Positions 1 through 8,584 of a DNA stretch of 12,927 nt are shown piece by piece. The stretch's first letter is position 1; every line of letters begins with the position of its first letter. The notes beneath the pieces are model-generated. The model saw only the letters and a list, made by a program, of their open reading frames with translations. It had not been told where the DNA came from and did no database searches. This DNA is from Caldifarciminota bacterium (GTDB taxonomy: Bacteria > Hydrothermota > Hydrothermia > B15-G9 > WFZT01). The position numbers were made by a program, and so were the translations under genes. The stretch covers positions 1-12,927 of the forward strand of contig JALSOD010000108.1 in assembly GCA_026986655.1 (NCBI GenBank), written 5' to 3'.

Positions 1-434
1 ACTGGTGGAGAGTCAAATCCTTCTATAAGCAAACCTGCAACACTATTCGTGGAAAACGAAAGTGGACCAAGTATCTGCTCCATCCCTCGTTCTCTTAACC
101 ACCGGGATGCTGTGTCAAAGAGCGCCTTGGAAACTGCATAATCGTCTATCGTTTCGAAGAAACCAAATTGCCCTGTCTTCTCATCGTGGAATTCATTATA
201 GTTGTGGTCGATATGCGCCGTTATCCTGCCGACAGGTTTTCCATCCTTGTAAGCAATAAATAGCTGGACTTCTGAGTGATCGTAGAAAGGATTTTTTTCA
301 GGGTTGAATGTCTTTTTCTCCTCCATTATGAGTGGAGCTACCCAGTTTGGATCATTTTCGTAGAGCTTGAATGGTAGTTTTATGAAAGTCATCAACTCTT
401 TTTTTGTTTTTACAGGTCTTACTTCTATGGACAT
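1..434 (-). CDS. GNAT-like N-acetyltransferase family protein, N-terminal part (gene cut by window edge)
   Basis: This reading frame starts at the ATG at 434 and stays open to the left edge, giving about 144 residues without a stop. The protein begins MSIEVRPVKTKKEL and includes LPFKLYENDPNWVAPL near residue 25, FYDHSEVQLFIAYKDGKPVG near 50 to 68, and FGFFETIDDY near 90. These match, from memory, the N-terminal half of a roughly 370-residue bacterial family usually annotated as N-acetyltransferase (GNAT fold). The substrate is unknown. The start is only 2 bases after the stop of the upstream HAD gene, and a GGGAGG ribosome site lies inside the end of that gene, so the two are probably translationally coupled. 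The C-terminal half, which would carry most of the acetyl-CoA site, lies outside the window. The family call is from recall of sequence style, and activity is inferred. Confidence 0.72.
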   Translation of the reverse strand, partial: MSIEVRPVKTKKELMTFIKLPFKLYENDPNWVAPLIMEEKKTFNPEKNPFYDHSEVQLFIAYKDGKPVGRITAHIDHNYNEFHDEKTGQFGFFETIDDYAVSKALFDTASRWLRERGMEQILGPLSFSTNSVAGLLIEGFDSPP

Positions 435-436
435 AA

Positions 437-1138
437 TCAAAGCCTCCCATCAAAAATTATTGATAAAACATCCTTTAATCTTCTCACTTTAAAATCGGCG
501 AGCTCACTATTTGCCTCGCCGACAAGGATTGATTTCAATCCGGATTTTTTGGCACCTATGACATCGTGACGAGGAGAATTTCCAATGTAAATCGAGGAAT
601 CGGGTGCCACACCGGCTTTTTTCAATGCCGCCTCAAAAATCAGCGGATTAGGCTTTCCAACCCCTACTTCTTCAGACGTAGTCACCGAATCAAAGTATTC
701 TCTAAGGTCAAATTTATCCATCAATCCATAAATCAAATCATCCACTATATCTGAGATTATTCCAATGTGGCCTTTAAAATTTTTCCTTACAGAGGACAGG
801 GTTTCGATAGCATCTGGGAAAAGCTCCATATATTTCACATGAAGCTCAATGTAAATCTTTGAAAACTCCTTTTTCTCCTGTTCAGATACTGTTTTTCCAT
901 AACTTTTCAAAAGCTTTTCAAAAGAATTCTCTATCAATTCGTATATGTCAGGCCATTTCTGATCCGCTGTTTCTATAGCCTTCATCAAATCTCCTGTGAT
1001 GAACTTATCGACATCCTCATGGGGAAGAGGGATCGAATACTTCTCCTTGATGAAGTCAACAATATGGTAATGTGCTAATCTATCCGATTCTTCGGTAACA
1101 ATGGTTCCACCAAAATCAAAAAATATAGCTTTAATCAT
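437..1138 (-). CDS. HAD-superfamily hydrolase (phosphatase-like), 233 aa
   Basis: A complete HAD-fold protein of usual length with a cap region at about residues 15 to 105. Motif I is FFDFGGT with the expected nucleophile Asp8. Motif II is IGIISD with Ser129. Motif III is GVGKPNP with Lys162. Motif IV is IYIGNSPRHDVIGA, residues 183 to 196. Family members usually hydrolyse phosphate esters of small metabolites in the cytoplasm. Two acidic positions differ from the classic pattern: the general acid/base Asp two residues after the nucleophile is Gly10, and the first acidic residue of motif IV is Asn187, leaving Asp192. DFGGT is a known variant, so the protein is not necessarily inactive, but the reaction cannot be predicted. 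Its ATG overlaps the protease stop by 4 bases (ATGA) and has no clear ribosome site of its own, which points to coupled translation. Confidence 0.88.
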   Translation of the reverse strand: MIKAIFFDFGGTIVTEESDRLAHYHIVDFIKEKYSIPLPHEDVDKFITGDLMKAIETADQKWPDIYELIENSFEKLLKSYGKTVSEQEKKEFSKIYIELHVKYMELFPDAIETLSSVRKNFKGHIGIISDIVDDLIYGLMDKFDLREYFDSVTTSEEVGVGKPNPLIFEAALKKAGVAPDSSIYIGNSPRHDVIGAKKSGLKSILVGEANSELADFKVRRLKDVLSIIFDGRL

Positions 1139-3672
1139 TTCGAAATTGAAAAAAGAGCTTTTGTTGTGGAAAACCCTGTCTTTAACAACAGAATGTAGGT
1201 ACCTGCCGACAAATCCGGGAGCTTAATTCGATAGAGGTTTTCACCAATACCTGAGGCACCGAGAAACTGCTTTTTTACAAGTCTACCATCAAGGGTGTAT
1301 ATTCGGAGCACAACGAGTGTTTTATGGAAAGAAAGATAATTGATGTTCAAAACATCTTCGCTCTTTAAAGGATCAGGATAAATTTTCAAAATTCTGTCCT
1401 TATCTCCGGGGGGGTGTTTCTCAAGTGGCTCACACATCAATAAATTGTATGCATTAAATAGGCCGTATCCGGAGATGTTATTGGAATCGGGTAAATTCGC
1501 AATCTTTGAAGCAGTTTGTTTGATGAGACTGATTGTTTTTGATGCATCCCATGAGTGGTGTGCTTCAAGAACCGCACCAAGTCCTCCAGCAACAATCGCA
1601 GTAGCAATAGAGGTTCCACCAATTATGTATATAGTTCCATCCGTATCCGGCCATGAAATTCGGTAAGGGGCAACAATTTCAGGCTTTATTCTCCCATCGG
1701 AGGTGGGTCCAAAGCCGCAGTTTGGCTCGATACTGTCTGGAGAAATGACACCTCCAACCGAGACAATATTTTTTGCATCGGCAGGTGCATCAAGACTCGT
1801 ATCTCCAATAACAGGATCGGGCAAAAGACCATGGCTAACGTTACCCATTGCAGTTACAACAATAAGGTTGTATTGACTCGCTTTTCCAGCAGCTCTTGAA
1901 CTATGTGCAAATTCACCATTCATCCTGCTATCACCGTACCAATCTCTCCCCTGAGCATAGCGATATCCAAGGGAGCTTGATAGAATATCAGCACCGTGTC
2001 TAATTGACCATTCCATTGCTTCAACCCAAAAATCTTCCTCTACCACGCTCTCAAAAGTCCCACCGGTTGGACCAGTTACAACTCTCTCCGTCTTAGCTAT
2101 CAGATAGGTAGCTCCAGGAGCACCACCGACAATGCTTCCCTCCATAAATCCACCAATGATACTCAACATTTTGGTCCCGTGTCTTGTTGGGTCATATGGA
2201 TCCGGCGAAACGTCCGAGTCACCTCTTTTTCTGTAAACCACAAAACCGTTACAACCATCGACGTAATCAACAAACTCAGAATCTACCAGTGTCACATTTC
2301 CATTCAAAATGTTGTAAACAATGTATTCTCCATCTGATACATGAAGATTGTTTTCATCGATATAAAACTTATAGAAAAAAGGGGTCTTTACTGTTAAGAG
2401 TTCACCTGTAACCGACAGAGTTTTAGTAAGCTGAAAAAGCTTAACGGAATCACCATCGTGTAAAACCAAATTCACGAATTCACCAGTAATAGAGAGCGCA
2501 GGCATAGTCCCCTTTAAAACAGTTGTAGAAAAAATGCCGTTTGATGTAACCCCTGCGATAAAGGTTGAATCACTGTTTGAATACGCCACGAACAGGCTAT
2601 CATTTACAATCTTTGCATCATAACCGGAGATATATTCTCCAATATTGAAAAGTGTATCAAGAACATTAAAAGACCTTCCACAGTCATTTGAAAAATCTAC
2701 AAGGACGTAGCCAGTGTTACTCTCATAGTACGAAACATAGACAGTGGATGAACCAATTAAAATCTTCGGACAAATAGCCCCATTGGTCGAAACCGACACC
2801 GGGGTTGAAAAACCAGTTAAAGAATCATAAACGGCAAACTTAACCCTATAATTTCCATCATACTCCTGCCATACAAGGAAGAGTGTATCATTTCGCGCCG
2901 CGACGTCTGGTAGATTTCTTGAGGGTTCGTAATCGCCAAGAGTAAGTGTATCCCACGAGACAATTCTTCCCCCACTCAGTTCTCCTATTGTCAATCCAAG
3001 AGTCCACTTTCCATAAAGGTAAGAAAGGGCAAGACTATCCGTAGGGGAGACGCTATAAACAACGTAGAGATGATTTGAATCTGATGTGACGGAATAGCTG
3101 TTGATGTATTGAGTTACACCATGGTGAATCAATGGAATCTCACTTGATAATCCATTAAGGAACAAATGGTCTCCAGAATTAAAATCGTGTTCTGCAGCAA
3201 TCCCTCCTCTGAGCCAGATATGCTGTACAGCTGGGTGCGTTGAATCTACCCCTACATCCAATAAAGCAATTTTAACACCGGTACCAATAAATCCCTTTTT
3301 ATGAACTTCAGGAATTTTTACCATATCAAGGGAAGATTTTGCATCCCCGTAATTAAATTGGTCGACTCTATAAATTTCTCGGCCATCTATCTCTGTTTTC
3401 ATAACAGGAATTTCCTGAATATTAACAGACCTCTGTGCCAGCTTCATAACTTTTAAAACTGGAGCTGGTGACGTGAAATAAGAGGATGAATTTAACAAAT
3501 TTGAGCGCGTTCTTAACCTCGCCCCATAAAAGTGCATCAAAGCATTTAATTCAGAAAATTCTGTCCCCCTTTTCCAATCTACCCAGATTTTTTTAAATTC
3601 ATGAGGGTTGTTAGATTTTAACCATATATTAACAGGCTGAGAAATACTCAAAAGAACGAGAAAAAATAGCAT
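1135..3672 (-). CDS. Secreted subtilisin-like S8 serine protease with a large insertion and a Por-type C-terminal tail, 845 aa
   Basis: The start is the ATG at 3672, with GGAGGT 8 bases upstream. Residues 1 to about 13 form a short hydrophobic signal-like segment, and residues 14 to 120 look like a propeptide. The catalytic triad is visible as Asp139 (IALLDVGVD), His498 (TRHGTKML) and Ser688 (GGTSIATAIVAGG). Asn611 in VVTAMGN is the likely oxyanion residue. About 320 residues, roughly 168 to 488, separate HDFNSGD from DPYDPTRHGT. This segment has five to seven short beta-rich units such as NDTLFLVWQEYDG and NDSLFVAYSNSDS, suggesting a BNR/sialidase-like propeller inserted between the catalytic Asp and His. 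Residues 761 to 845 (IYPDPL, IYTLDGRLV, LSAGTYILLL) resemble the type IX secretion sorting domain, so the protein is probably exported and cell-surface bound or released. It follows the TPR gene by 15 bases and overlaps the HAD gene by 4. Its target is unknown. Confidence 0.93.
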   Translation of the reverse strand: MLFFLVLLSISQPVNIWLKSNNPHEFKKIWVDWKRGTEFSELNALMHFYGARLRTRSNLLNSSSYFTSPAPVLKVMKLAQRSVNIQEIPVMKTEIDGREIYRVDQFNYGDAKSSLDMVKIPEVHKKGFIGTGVKIALLDVGVDSTHPAVQHIWLRGGIAAEHDFNSGDHLFLNGLSSEIPLIHHGVTQYINSYSVTSDSNHLYVVYSVSPTDSLALSYLYGKWTLGLTIGELSGGRIVSWDTLTLGDYEPSRNLPDVAARNDTLFLVWQEYDGNYRVKFAVYDSLTGFSTPVSVSTNGAICPKILIGSSTVYVSYYESNTGYVLVDFSNDCGRSFNVLDTLFNIGEYISGYDAKIVNDSLFVAYSNSDSTFIAGVTSNGIFSTTVLKGTMPALSITGEFVNLVLHDGDSVKLFQLTKTLSVTGELLTVKTPFFYKFYIDENNLHVSDGEYIVYNILNGNVTLVDSEFVDYVDGCNGFVVYRKRGDSDVSPDPYDPTRHGTKMLSIIGGFMEGSIVGGAPGATYLIAKTERVVTGPTGGTFESVVEEDFWVEAMEWSIRHGADILSSSLGYRYAQGRDWYGDSRMNGEFAHSSRAAGKASQYNLIVVTAMGNVSHGLLPDPVIGDTSLDAPADAKNIVSVGGVISPDSIEPNCGFGPTSDGRIKPEIVAPYRISWPDTDGTIYIIGGTSIATAIVAGGLGAVLEAHHSWDASKTISLIKQTASKIANLPDSNNISGYGLFNAYNLLMCEPLEKHPPGDKDRILKIYPDPLKSEDVLNINYLSFHKTLVVLRIYTLDGRLVKKQFLGASGIGENLYRIKLPDLSAGTYILLLKTGFSTTKALFSISK

Positions 3673-3687
3673 CCAATGATACCTCCT

Positions 3688-3954
3688 TCAGTACTCGGAG
3701 AGTTTATTCAAATGTTCTTCGGCATCTTTATTTGAGGGTTGTTTATCTACAACTTTTTTGAAAAACTCGCGGGCCCTATCTCTGTCATTGATTATTTCAT
3801 AAAGAATACCAAGATTATACAGGGCCTCAATATTTTCAGGTTCTTTTTCTAAAATCTGTTTTAAAATCTTTTCGGCCTCTTCGTACTTCTGCGAAACTAT
3901 GTAAAACTTCGCCTCTTCTAACATATCTTTGATTTCAAATTCGTTATACTCCAT
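3688..3954 (-). CDS. Small TPR-repeat protein, 88 aa
   Basis: Two tandem 34-residue tetratricopeptide repeats are visible, at about residues 8 to 41 and 42 to 75. The second fits the consensus very well (Leu4, Gly8, Tyr11, Ala20, Phe24, Val27 and Pro32 of the repeat). A short capping helix, EEHLNKLSEY, follows. There is no signal peptide or membrane segment, so it is probably a cytoplasmic protein-protein adaptor. The start at 3954 lies inside the end of the RCK gene (11-base overlap), with GAGAGG about 10 bases upstream on the transcript. It sits between the potassium-uptake pair and the secreted protease. Its partner cannot be read from the sequence. It might help assemble or regulate one of these neighbours, but that is only inference from position. 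Confidence 0.85.
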   Translation of the reverse strand: MEYNEFEIKDMLEEAKFYIVSQKYEEAEKILKQILEKEPENIEALYNLGILYEIINDRDRAREFFKKVVDKQPSNKDAEEHLNKLSEY

Positions 3955-4642
3955 GTTCTTTAAACCTCTCTATATTTTCTGTCGAGCCAAGAACAACAAG
4001 AACATCTCCTTTTAGAATTTCCTCATCCGGATCAGGGGCAACCATTATTTTCTCCTCGTACTCAATTTTTCCATCAGGGGACATCTCCGGGATTTTCCTC
4101 TTGATTGCTATGATATAAATCCCGTATTTGGAACGAACTCCAGACTCACGAATGGTTTTCCCCTCCAGAAACGTTGGGGCAACAATTTCAACAATAGCAT
4201 AATCTTTCGAAAGTTCAATAATATCGAAAATCCTGGGAGATACAAGACTTTCGGCAATTTTCTGCCCCATTTCACGTTCAGGGAAGACAACTCTGTCAGC
4301 ACCGATTTTCTTTAAAATTCTTGCGTGGACATCTGACCCCGCCTTTGATAAAACCTTTTTTGCCCCGAGTTCTTTAACGAGCAATGTCGTTAAAATAGAA
4401 GACTCGATGTCGCTACTAATAGCAACGATAACCCAATCAAAATCCTGAACACCTATAGTTTTCAGGGCCTTATCATTTGTGGAATCCATGATCAGAGCCT
4501 GAGAAACCTGCTCCTCTATTTCAGAAACCCTGGACTCGTTACGGTCTATCGCTAATACCTCGTGTCCGGATTCCGCAAGAGCAATGGCAACCGAACGCCC
4601 GAATCTCCCAAGACCTATAACGCAAAACTGTTTCGCTTCCAT
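3944..4642 (-). CDS. ktrA: KtrA/TrkA-type RCK regulatory subunit of K+ uptake, 232 aa
   Basis: A single-RCK cytoplasmic gating subunit. The N-terminal Rossmann domain has the nucleotide loop GLGRFG at residues 10 to 15 and an acidic residue at the end of strand 2 (Asp33). Further typical elements are DSTNDKAL near 53 and VIVAISSDIESS near 71. Residues about 140 to 230 form the RCK_C (TrkA_C) domain. The length, about 230, matches KtrA/KtrC and is half that of E. coli TrkA, which has two RCK units. In the known family it forms an octameric ring beneath the channel and responds to ATP/ADP or NAD(H), and in Ktr systems to c-di-AMP through RCK_C. It starts 2 bases after the channel gene and is clearly its partner. 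The symbol follows the Ktr-like length. TrkA family is the safer general name. Confidence 0.92.
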   Translation of the reverse strand: MEAKQFCVIGLGRFGRSVAIALAESGHEVLAIDRNESRVSEIEEQVSQALIMDSTNDKALKTIGVQDFDWVIVAISSDIESSILTTLLVKELGAKKVLSKAGSDVHARILKKIGADRVVFPEREMGQKIAESLVSPRIFDIIELSKDYAIVEIVAPTFLEGKTIRESGVRSKYGIYIIAIKRKIPEMSPDGKIEYEEKIMVAPDPDEEILKGDVLVVLGSTENIERFKEHGV

Positions 4643-4644
4643 AC

Positions 4645-5994
4645 CTAACCCACTATGTATTTACCTTCAACATGTCTTACCGGCTCAGGTTTTATCTCCG
4701 AAATCAATGCCACTATTGAAAGCACCCCCACTTTTCCTATTAACATGAGACTAATAATAATCCATTTACCAAAAATTGAAAAGTCAGCAGACAGAGAGAC
4801 ATTATGATAAATTTTTGAGCCGAGAGACAACCCTACAGTACCAAAAGCTGATGCAATTTCAAAAAGATACGGTAAAATGCCATTTTTCTGAATCCCCGCA
4901 ACTTCGGAAATCGAGAGCAAAAGAATAGCAAGGAGAATCACTATTGTTGTGATGATCAAGATCGTTACCGATCTTTTGAGAGATTCGTCAGGTATCCTGT
5001 AGCCGTGGAAAACCGGTTCTTTCCTTTGAAAATAAGCTCTAATCCATGCAAGATAGGCGTAGAAAGTCGTGGTTTTTATCCCTCCAGCTGTCCCTCCCGG
5101 CGATCCTCCAATTATCATCAGGATAATCAGCAAAAAGATTGATGCCGGGTGATAAAAATTCAAGTCTATAGTGTTAAATCCAGCTGTCCTTGGAGTCACA
5201 GCCTGAAACAGAGAAGCAAAAATTCTCTCTACAAAACTGTAATTTCCATAACCATAAATGGATTCGTAGATGAAGAAGAACAGAGATGATACTAAAATCA
5301 AAATGGCAGAAATAGACAGAGCCGCCTTTGTGTGCAAAGAGAGCTTCTTCTTTTCCTTGGTCACAAACTTCTCATAGAGTTCCATGATTACAAAAAACCC
5401 AATACCACCTATAAAAATCAGGACCATAACAGTGAAATTCACAATGATGTTTGCCTTAAAGGAAACGAGGCTATCAGAAAAAGTTGCAAATCCTGCGTTG
5501 CAGAATGCCGAAACACTTATAAAGATTGAGTGAAGGATGGCCAGAGCCGGCTTAATCCCATGTAAGACAAAGCCGATAAAGAGCAAAAAAGCTCCAAAGA
5601 GCTCAAGAACAAAGGTTATCTTGAGCACATTAATTGCGAATCTCCAGATATTTCCCGGGGTCAGGGCAGGGAAACTCTCCGCCGCAATAAGTCTAAGCCT
5701 CAGGCTACCCCTTCTGCCAAGTGCAAAGATGAAAACTGTCGCAAATGTCATGTACCCTATTCCTCCAATCTGAATGAGTATGAGAATAACCAACTTTCCG
5801 AAGAATGTAAAAAATACAGGTGTGTCTTTTACAATTAGTCCAGTTACGCATACAGCAGAAGTTGACGTGAAAACAGCATCAGTGAGTCCGAGGGGTCCCC
5901 TCCGTGAGAATGGAAGAAGCAACAGGAGAGCTCCCAATAAAATTATAGAAAAATACCCCAGTATGAGTATTTTCACCGGTGTGAGTTTTTTCAT
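4645..5994 (-). CDS. ktrB: KtrB/TrkH-family potassium uptake membrane subunit, 449 aa
   Basis: An integral membrane protein with the fourfold M1-P-M2 architecture of SKT transporters. The four selectivity-filter segments are visible: TSAVCVTGL (Gly52), SAFCNAGF (Gly168), TPRTAGF (Gly272) and SAFGTVGL (Gly388). The glycine-rich intramembrane gate loop of the third repeat, IGGSPGGTAGGIKTTT, covers residues 295 to 310. The length of about 450 and the absence of extra N-terminal helices favour KtrB over E. coli-type TrkH. The final repeat has GKVG with Lys421 where GRVG with a conserved Arg is usual, a conservative change. It should catalyse K+ entry, often Na+-coupled, in complex with the RCK subunit encoded next. 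It overlaps the stop of the lutC-like gene by 4 bases (ATGA) with no ribosome site of its own. Confidence 0.94.
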   Translation of the reverse strand: MKKLTPVKILILGYFSIILLGALLLLLPFSRRGPLGLTDAVFTSTSAVCVTGLIVKDTPVFFTFFGKLVILILIQIGGIGYMTFATVFIFALGRRGSLRLRLIAAESFPALTPGNIWRFAINVLKITFVLELFGAFLLFIGFVLHGIKPALAILHSIFISVSAFCNAGFATFSDSLVSFKANIIVNFTVMVLIFIGGIGFFVIMELYEKFVTKEKKKLSLHTKAALSISAILILVSSLFFFIYESIYGYGNYSFVERIFASLFQAVTPRTAGFNTIDLNFYHPASIFLLIILMIIGGSPGGTAGGIKTTTFYAYLAWIRAYFQRKEPVFHGYRIPDESLKRSVTILIITTIVILLAILLLSISEVAGIQKNGILPYLFEIASAFGTVGLSLGSKIYHNVSLSADFSIFGKWIIISLMLIGKVGVLSIVALISEIKPEPVRHVEGKYIVG

Positions 5995-6485
5995 CTAACG
6001 ATAAAAACTACAAGTTCGCGCGGGCCATGAGCTCCTTTCACAAGAATTTTCTCAATATCCGCCGTTTTTGACGGCCCCACTACAAAGGTTATATCAGGCA
6101 ATGGCTTTTCAATGCGTTCAAAAACATCAGAAAAATCATCTACTATATTTTCCTCCCTGATCAGAGCCACATGTATATCAGGAAGTAAAGATGGTAATTT
6201 ATCCTCCGCATTTTTTGCAAGTTCTACAAGACCACCGGAGTATGCAACTCCAAAATTTTCCTCGGTTATTCCAACTGGTATGCCCTCTTTAAACTCTGTA
6301 TAAATCTTTATGTCCCCCAGATCAAGACTAAAGCTGATCCCCTCCTCTTTTAAATAAACTTCCTTAACCCTCCGATCATCTAAAAATTCCTTCAATTTCT
6401 TGCTCAGCTCTCTCCGTGAAACTAAAAAAACAAGGGCATCAACTCTTTTTAATTCTTCTATGAATTTTTCTGTCTTTCTTTCCAT
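5991..6485 (-). CDS. lutC: LutC-like LUD-domain protein of the lactate utilisation complex, 164 aa
   Basis: This is a LUD-domain protein with the family signature at its C-terminus: VGPSKTADIEKILVKGAHGP at about residues 136 to 155, followed by ELVVFIV. A second family-like segment, IPVGITEENFGVAYSGGLVE, covers about 69 to 88. Its position right after lutA and lutB supports LutC, a cytoplasmic partner in oxidation of L-lactate to pyruvate by the LutABC complex. It is short: B. subtilis LutC is about 240 residues, and here much of the N-terminal region is missing. It overlaps lutB by 28 bases and the channel gene by 4. Only a weak purine-rich site (AGAG) precedes the ATG. The family is clear. 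The substrate is inferred from context, and glycolate or another 2-hydroxy acid is possible. Confidence 0.85.
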   Translation of the reverse strand: MERKTEKFIEELKRVDALVFLVSRRELSKKLKEFLDDRRVKEVYLKEEGISFSLDLGDIKIYTEFKEGIPVGITEENFGVAYSGGLVELAKNAEDKLPSLLPDIHVALIREENIVDDFSDVFERIEKPLPDITFVVGPSKTADIEKILVKGAHGPRELVVFIVR

Positions 6486-7846
6486 AGTTCTCTAAAACTC
6501 TTTCCCGGGATTGGGTCTATATCTTTCCATTCGGTCCATCTGGAAAGAATCCAGGGTAAACAACGGATTTTTCTGTCCCTTTCAAAAAACACTTGAGCCT
6601 TTGAAGCAATTCTAAAGCCAAATTTATTAACAGTTGGATGAGTCATGACTTTTTCCCATAGCTCTACGAGCAGCCTCTCAGCAAATGGACCACCCTCTTT
6701 TTCTACCACCCGGTGTCTCAGATGGAGAAGTATTTTAGGTATATTTATCCTGACAGGACAAATTTCATGGCAGGCTCCGCAAAGAGTAGATGCAAATGGA
6801 AGGTCCCTTGCGACACTGTGTCCAAAAATTGCATAAGTCCAGATTATCCCAATTGGGCCTGAATACACACTCCCATAGGCATGTCCACCGAGGAGTTGAA
6901 AGATTGGACAAACATTAGAACACCCACCGCATCTAATGCACATAAGGGCCTCTCTCAAGACAGGATCAGCCAACATCTTTCTTCGACCGTTATCAATCAA
7001 AACAATATGAACCTCACGGCCCCTTCCTACGGTTGAGAAAATGTTGGTGTACACCGTCTGGTGCTGTCCTGTACTGCTCGGAGCCAGAATCTTTATAAAA
7101 TTTGGGAAATCCTTAATTGATGGGATTAGTTTCTCTATACCGGTTACAGCAACGTGCAACTTCGGAAGGGTCGTTGACATCCTTGCATTCCCTTCGTTCT
7201 CAACAACAACGAAGGAACCTGTATCCGCAATGAGGAAATTGGCACCTGACATTCCGGCATCCGCCTTGAAGTATTTTTCCCTCAAAAATTGCCTCGCAAA
7301 ATAGGTGATTTCTTCTGGGTCTTCAGTATATTCCATTCCAAGCTTATCGTGGAAAAGCTGGGCAATCTCCTTTCGCGTCATATGGATGGCTGGTGCTGTA
7401 ATGTGGGAAGGTTTTTGCTTTGCAGTCTGGATTATAAATTCACCAAGATCTGTTTCGTATTTCACGATTCCTTTAGATTCGAGGAAAGGATTTATCTCAA
7501 TCTCCTCCTGAGTCATGGACTTGCTGGAAACGACCGTTTTAACATTGTGGTTACTGAATATTTCATAAACTATGTCTTTAGCTTCTTTAGCGTCTTTTGC
7601 TTCATGGACAATAAACCCGTTCCTTGTCGCATTCTTTTTAAATTTTTCTAAAAAGTCTTCAAAATTAGAAATGATTTCTTCTTTTGCAGCTCTTGCCTTA
7701 TCCCTTAAAGATTCGAAATCCGGGATCCGGGAGATCGTGTCGAGACGCTTGGCAAGAGCATGGGAAGTTGCCTTCTGAACTGCATTTACAATTACAGGAT
7801 TGGCAAGTATCCTTCTCGCATTTTCATAAAAATCAATCCTTTCCAT
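6458..7846 (-). CDS. lutB: LutB-like iron-sulfur LUD protein of the lactate utilisation complex, 462 aa
   Basis: The N-terminal two thirds form a LUD domain, with MSGANFLIADTGSFVVVENE near residues 199 to 218. It is followed by a dicluster ferredoxin region: CIRCGGCSNVCP with Cys303, 306, 309 and 313, and LCGACHEICP with Cys356, 359 and 363. The C-terminus resembles the DUF3390 segment of LutB (usual length about 470). In the known family LutB carries two 4Fe-4S clusters and passes electrons during lactate oxidation in the cytoplasm. I chose the ATG at 7846 because GAGG lies 9 bases upstream. A TTG at 7873 would add nine residues (MKSLLRILV) unlike the family and lacks support. The gene overlaps the end of lutA by 14 bases and the lutC-like gene by 28, so it is part of one operon. 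Confidence 0.93.
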   Translation of the reverse strand: MERIDFYENARRILANPVIVNAVQKATSHALAKRLDTISRIPDFESLRDKARAAKEEIISNFEDFLEKFKKNATRNGFIVHEAKDAKEAKDIVYEIFSNHNVKTVVSSKSMTQEEIEINPFLESKGIVKYETDLGEFIIQTAKQKPSHITAPAIHMTRKEIAQLFHDKLGMEYTEDPEEITYFARQFLREKYFKADAGMSGANFLIADTGSFVVVENEGNARMSTTLPKLHVAVTGIEKLIPSIKDFPNFIKILAPSSTGQHQTVYTNIFSTVGRGREVHIVLIDNGRRKMLADPVLREALMCIRCGGCSNVCPIFQLLGGHAYGSVYSGPIGIIWTYAIFGHSVARDLPFASTLCGACHEICPVRINIPKILLHLRHRVVEKEGGPFAERLLVELWEKVMTHPTVNKFGFRIASKAQVFFERDRKIRCLPWILSRWTEWKDIDPIPGKSFRELWKERQKNS

Positions 7847-8576
7847 TACCAAGATCCTCAGCAAGGATTTCAACTATGTGAATGGGCTTTACATTAATAT
7901 GGAGTCGGGACAAAACTCCCCCAAGATTCATTAGACAACTCAAATCTGAGGATGTAAGGTACTCTGCTCCCGTCTCCTTTATGCTTTCAACCTTCCTCTC
8001 TGCCATTCTGTATGACACGTAAGGAAACTTGACCGAAAAGAGCCCACCGAATCCACAGCAAGTTTCCTCTAATTCCATTGGGACAAAATTTGCACCGGGT
8101 ATTTTAAGTAAAAACCTCTTTGGTGGCTCTTTTACACCTAATCCCCTCAAATAATGGCATGACGCATGGTAGGTAACTGTCCCCTGAAATTTTGATGGAA
8201 TCTCTTCAACCTTTAGCACCTGGGTTAAAAATTCCACTATCTCAAACAGTTTCTTTCGCATACGTTCCACTCTTTCGAGGACGTCGGGATCATTTTCAAA
8301 CAGTACAGGGAAATTTTCTCTAACCATATGTACACATGAACCCGATGGTGCGACTATATAGTCGTAACCCTCTCTATCGTAAACATCCAACCACGATAGG
8401 GCCATTTCCTTCGCCTGTTTCCAATATCCAACGTTGAATGCAATCTGGCCACAACATGACGGATGCTCAGGTACATCAACGTCTATACCAAAATATTCTA
8501 ATATTCGAACGGTATCAAAACCTATCTTTGGCTTAATATGATCAACTAAACATGTTGGAAATAGTAAAACTTTCAT
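7833..8576 (-). CDS. lutA: LutA-like CCG-domain (Fe-S) oxidoreductase, 247 aa
   Basis: Two cysteine-rich CCG domains are present: HPSCCGQIAFNVG with Cys41 and Cys42, and EETCCGFGG with Cys173 and Cys174. Further family cysteines are at Cys9 (FPTCLVD), Cys81 (PSGSC), Cys140 (HASCHY) and Cys214 (SDLSC). These motifs are those of LutA/GlcF/HdrB-like proteins that bind special iron-sulfur clusters, and the gene order lutA-lutB-lutC supports a lactate dehydrogenase role. I prefer the ATG at 8576 because the product then begins MKVLLFPTCLVD, like B. subtilis LutA (238 residues), and because a good promoter ends only 8 bases upstream. The GTG at 8600 would add eight residues but would lie inside the promoter spacer. 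No ribosome site precedes the ATG, which fits a leaderless transcript. It is the first gene of the leftward operon. Confidence 0.91.
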   Translation of the reverse strand: MKVLLFPTCLVDHIKPKIGFDTVRILEYFGIDVDVPEHPSCCGQIAFNVGYWKQAKEMALSWLDVYDREGYDYIVAPSGSCVHMVRENFPVLFENDPDVLERVERMRKKLFEIVEFLTQVLKVEEIPSKFQGTVTYHASCHYLRGLGVKEPPKRFLLKIPGANFVPMELEETCCGFGGLFSVKFPYVSYRMAERKVESIKETGAEYLTSSDLSCLMNLGGVLSRLHINVKPIHIVEILAEDLGNGKD

Positions 8577-8584
8577 TTGAGGAA

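Noticed and set aside
7289..7651. A 120-residue plus-strand open frame opposite lutB
   Set aside because: It lies wholly antisense to the well-supported LUD domain and has no family-like motifs.
6458..7873. TTG start at 7873 for lutB
   Set aside because: The ATG at 7846 has a GAGG site at good spacing and gives a typical N-terminus. The nine extra residues look like shadow coding of lutA.
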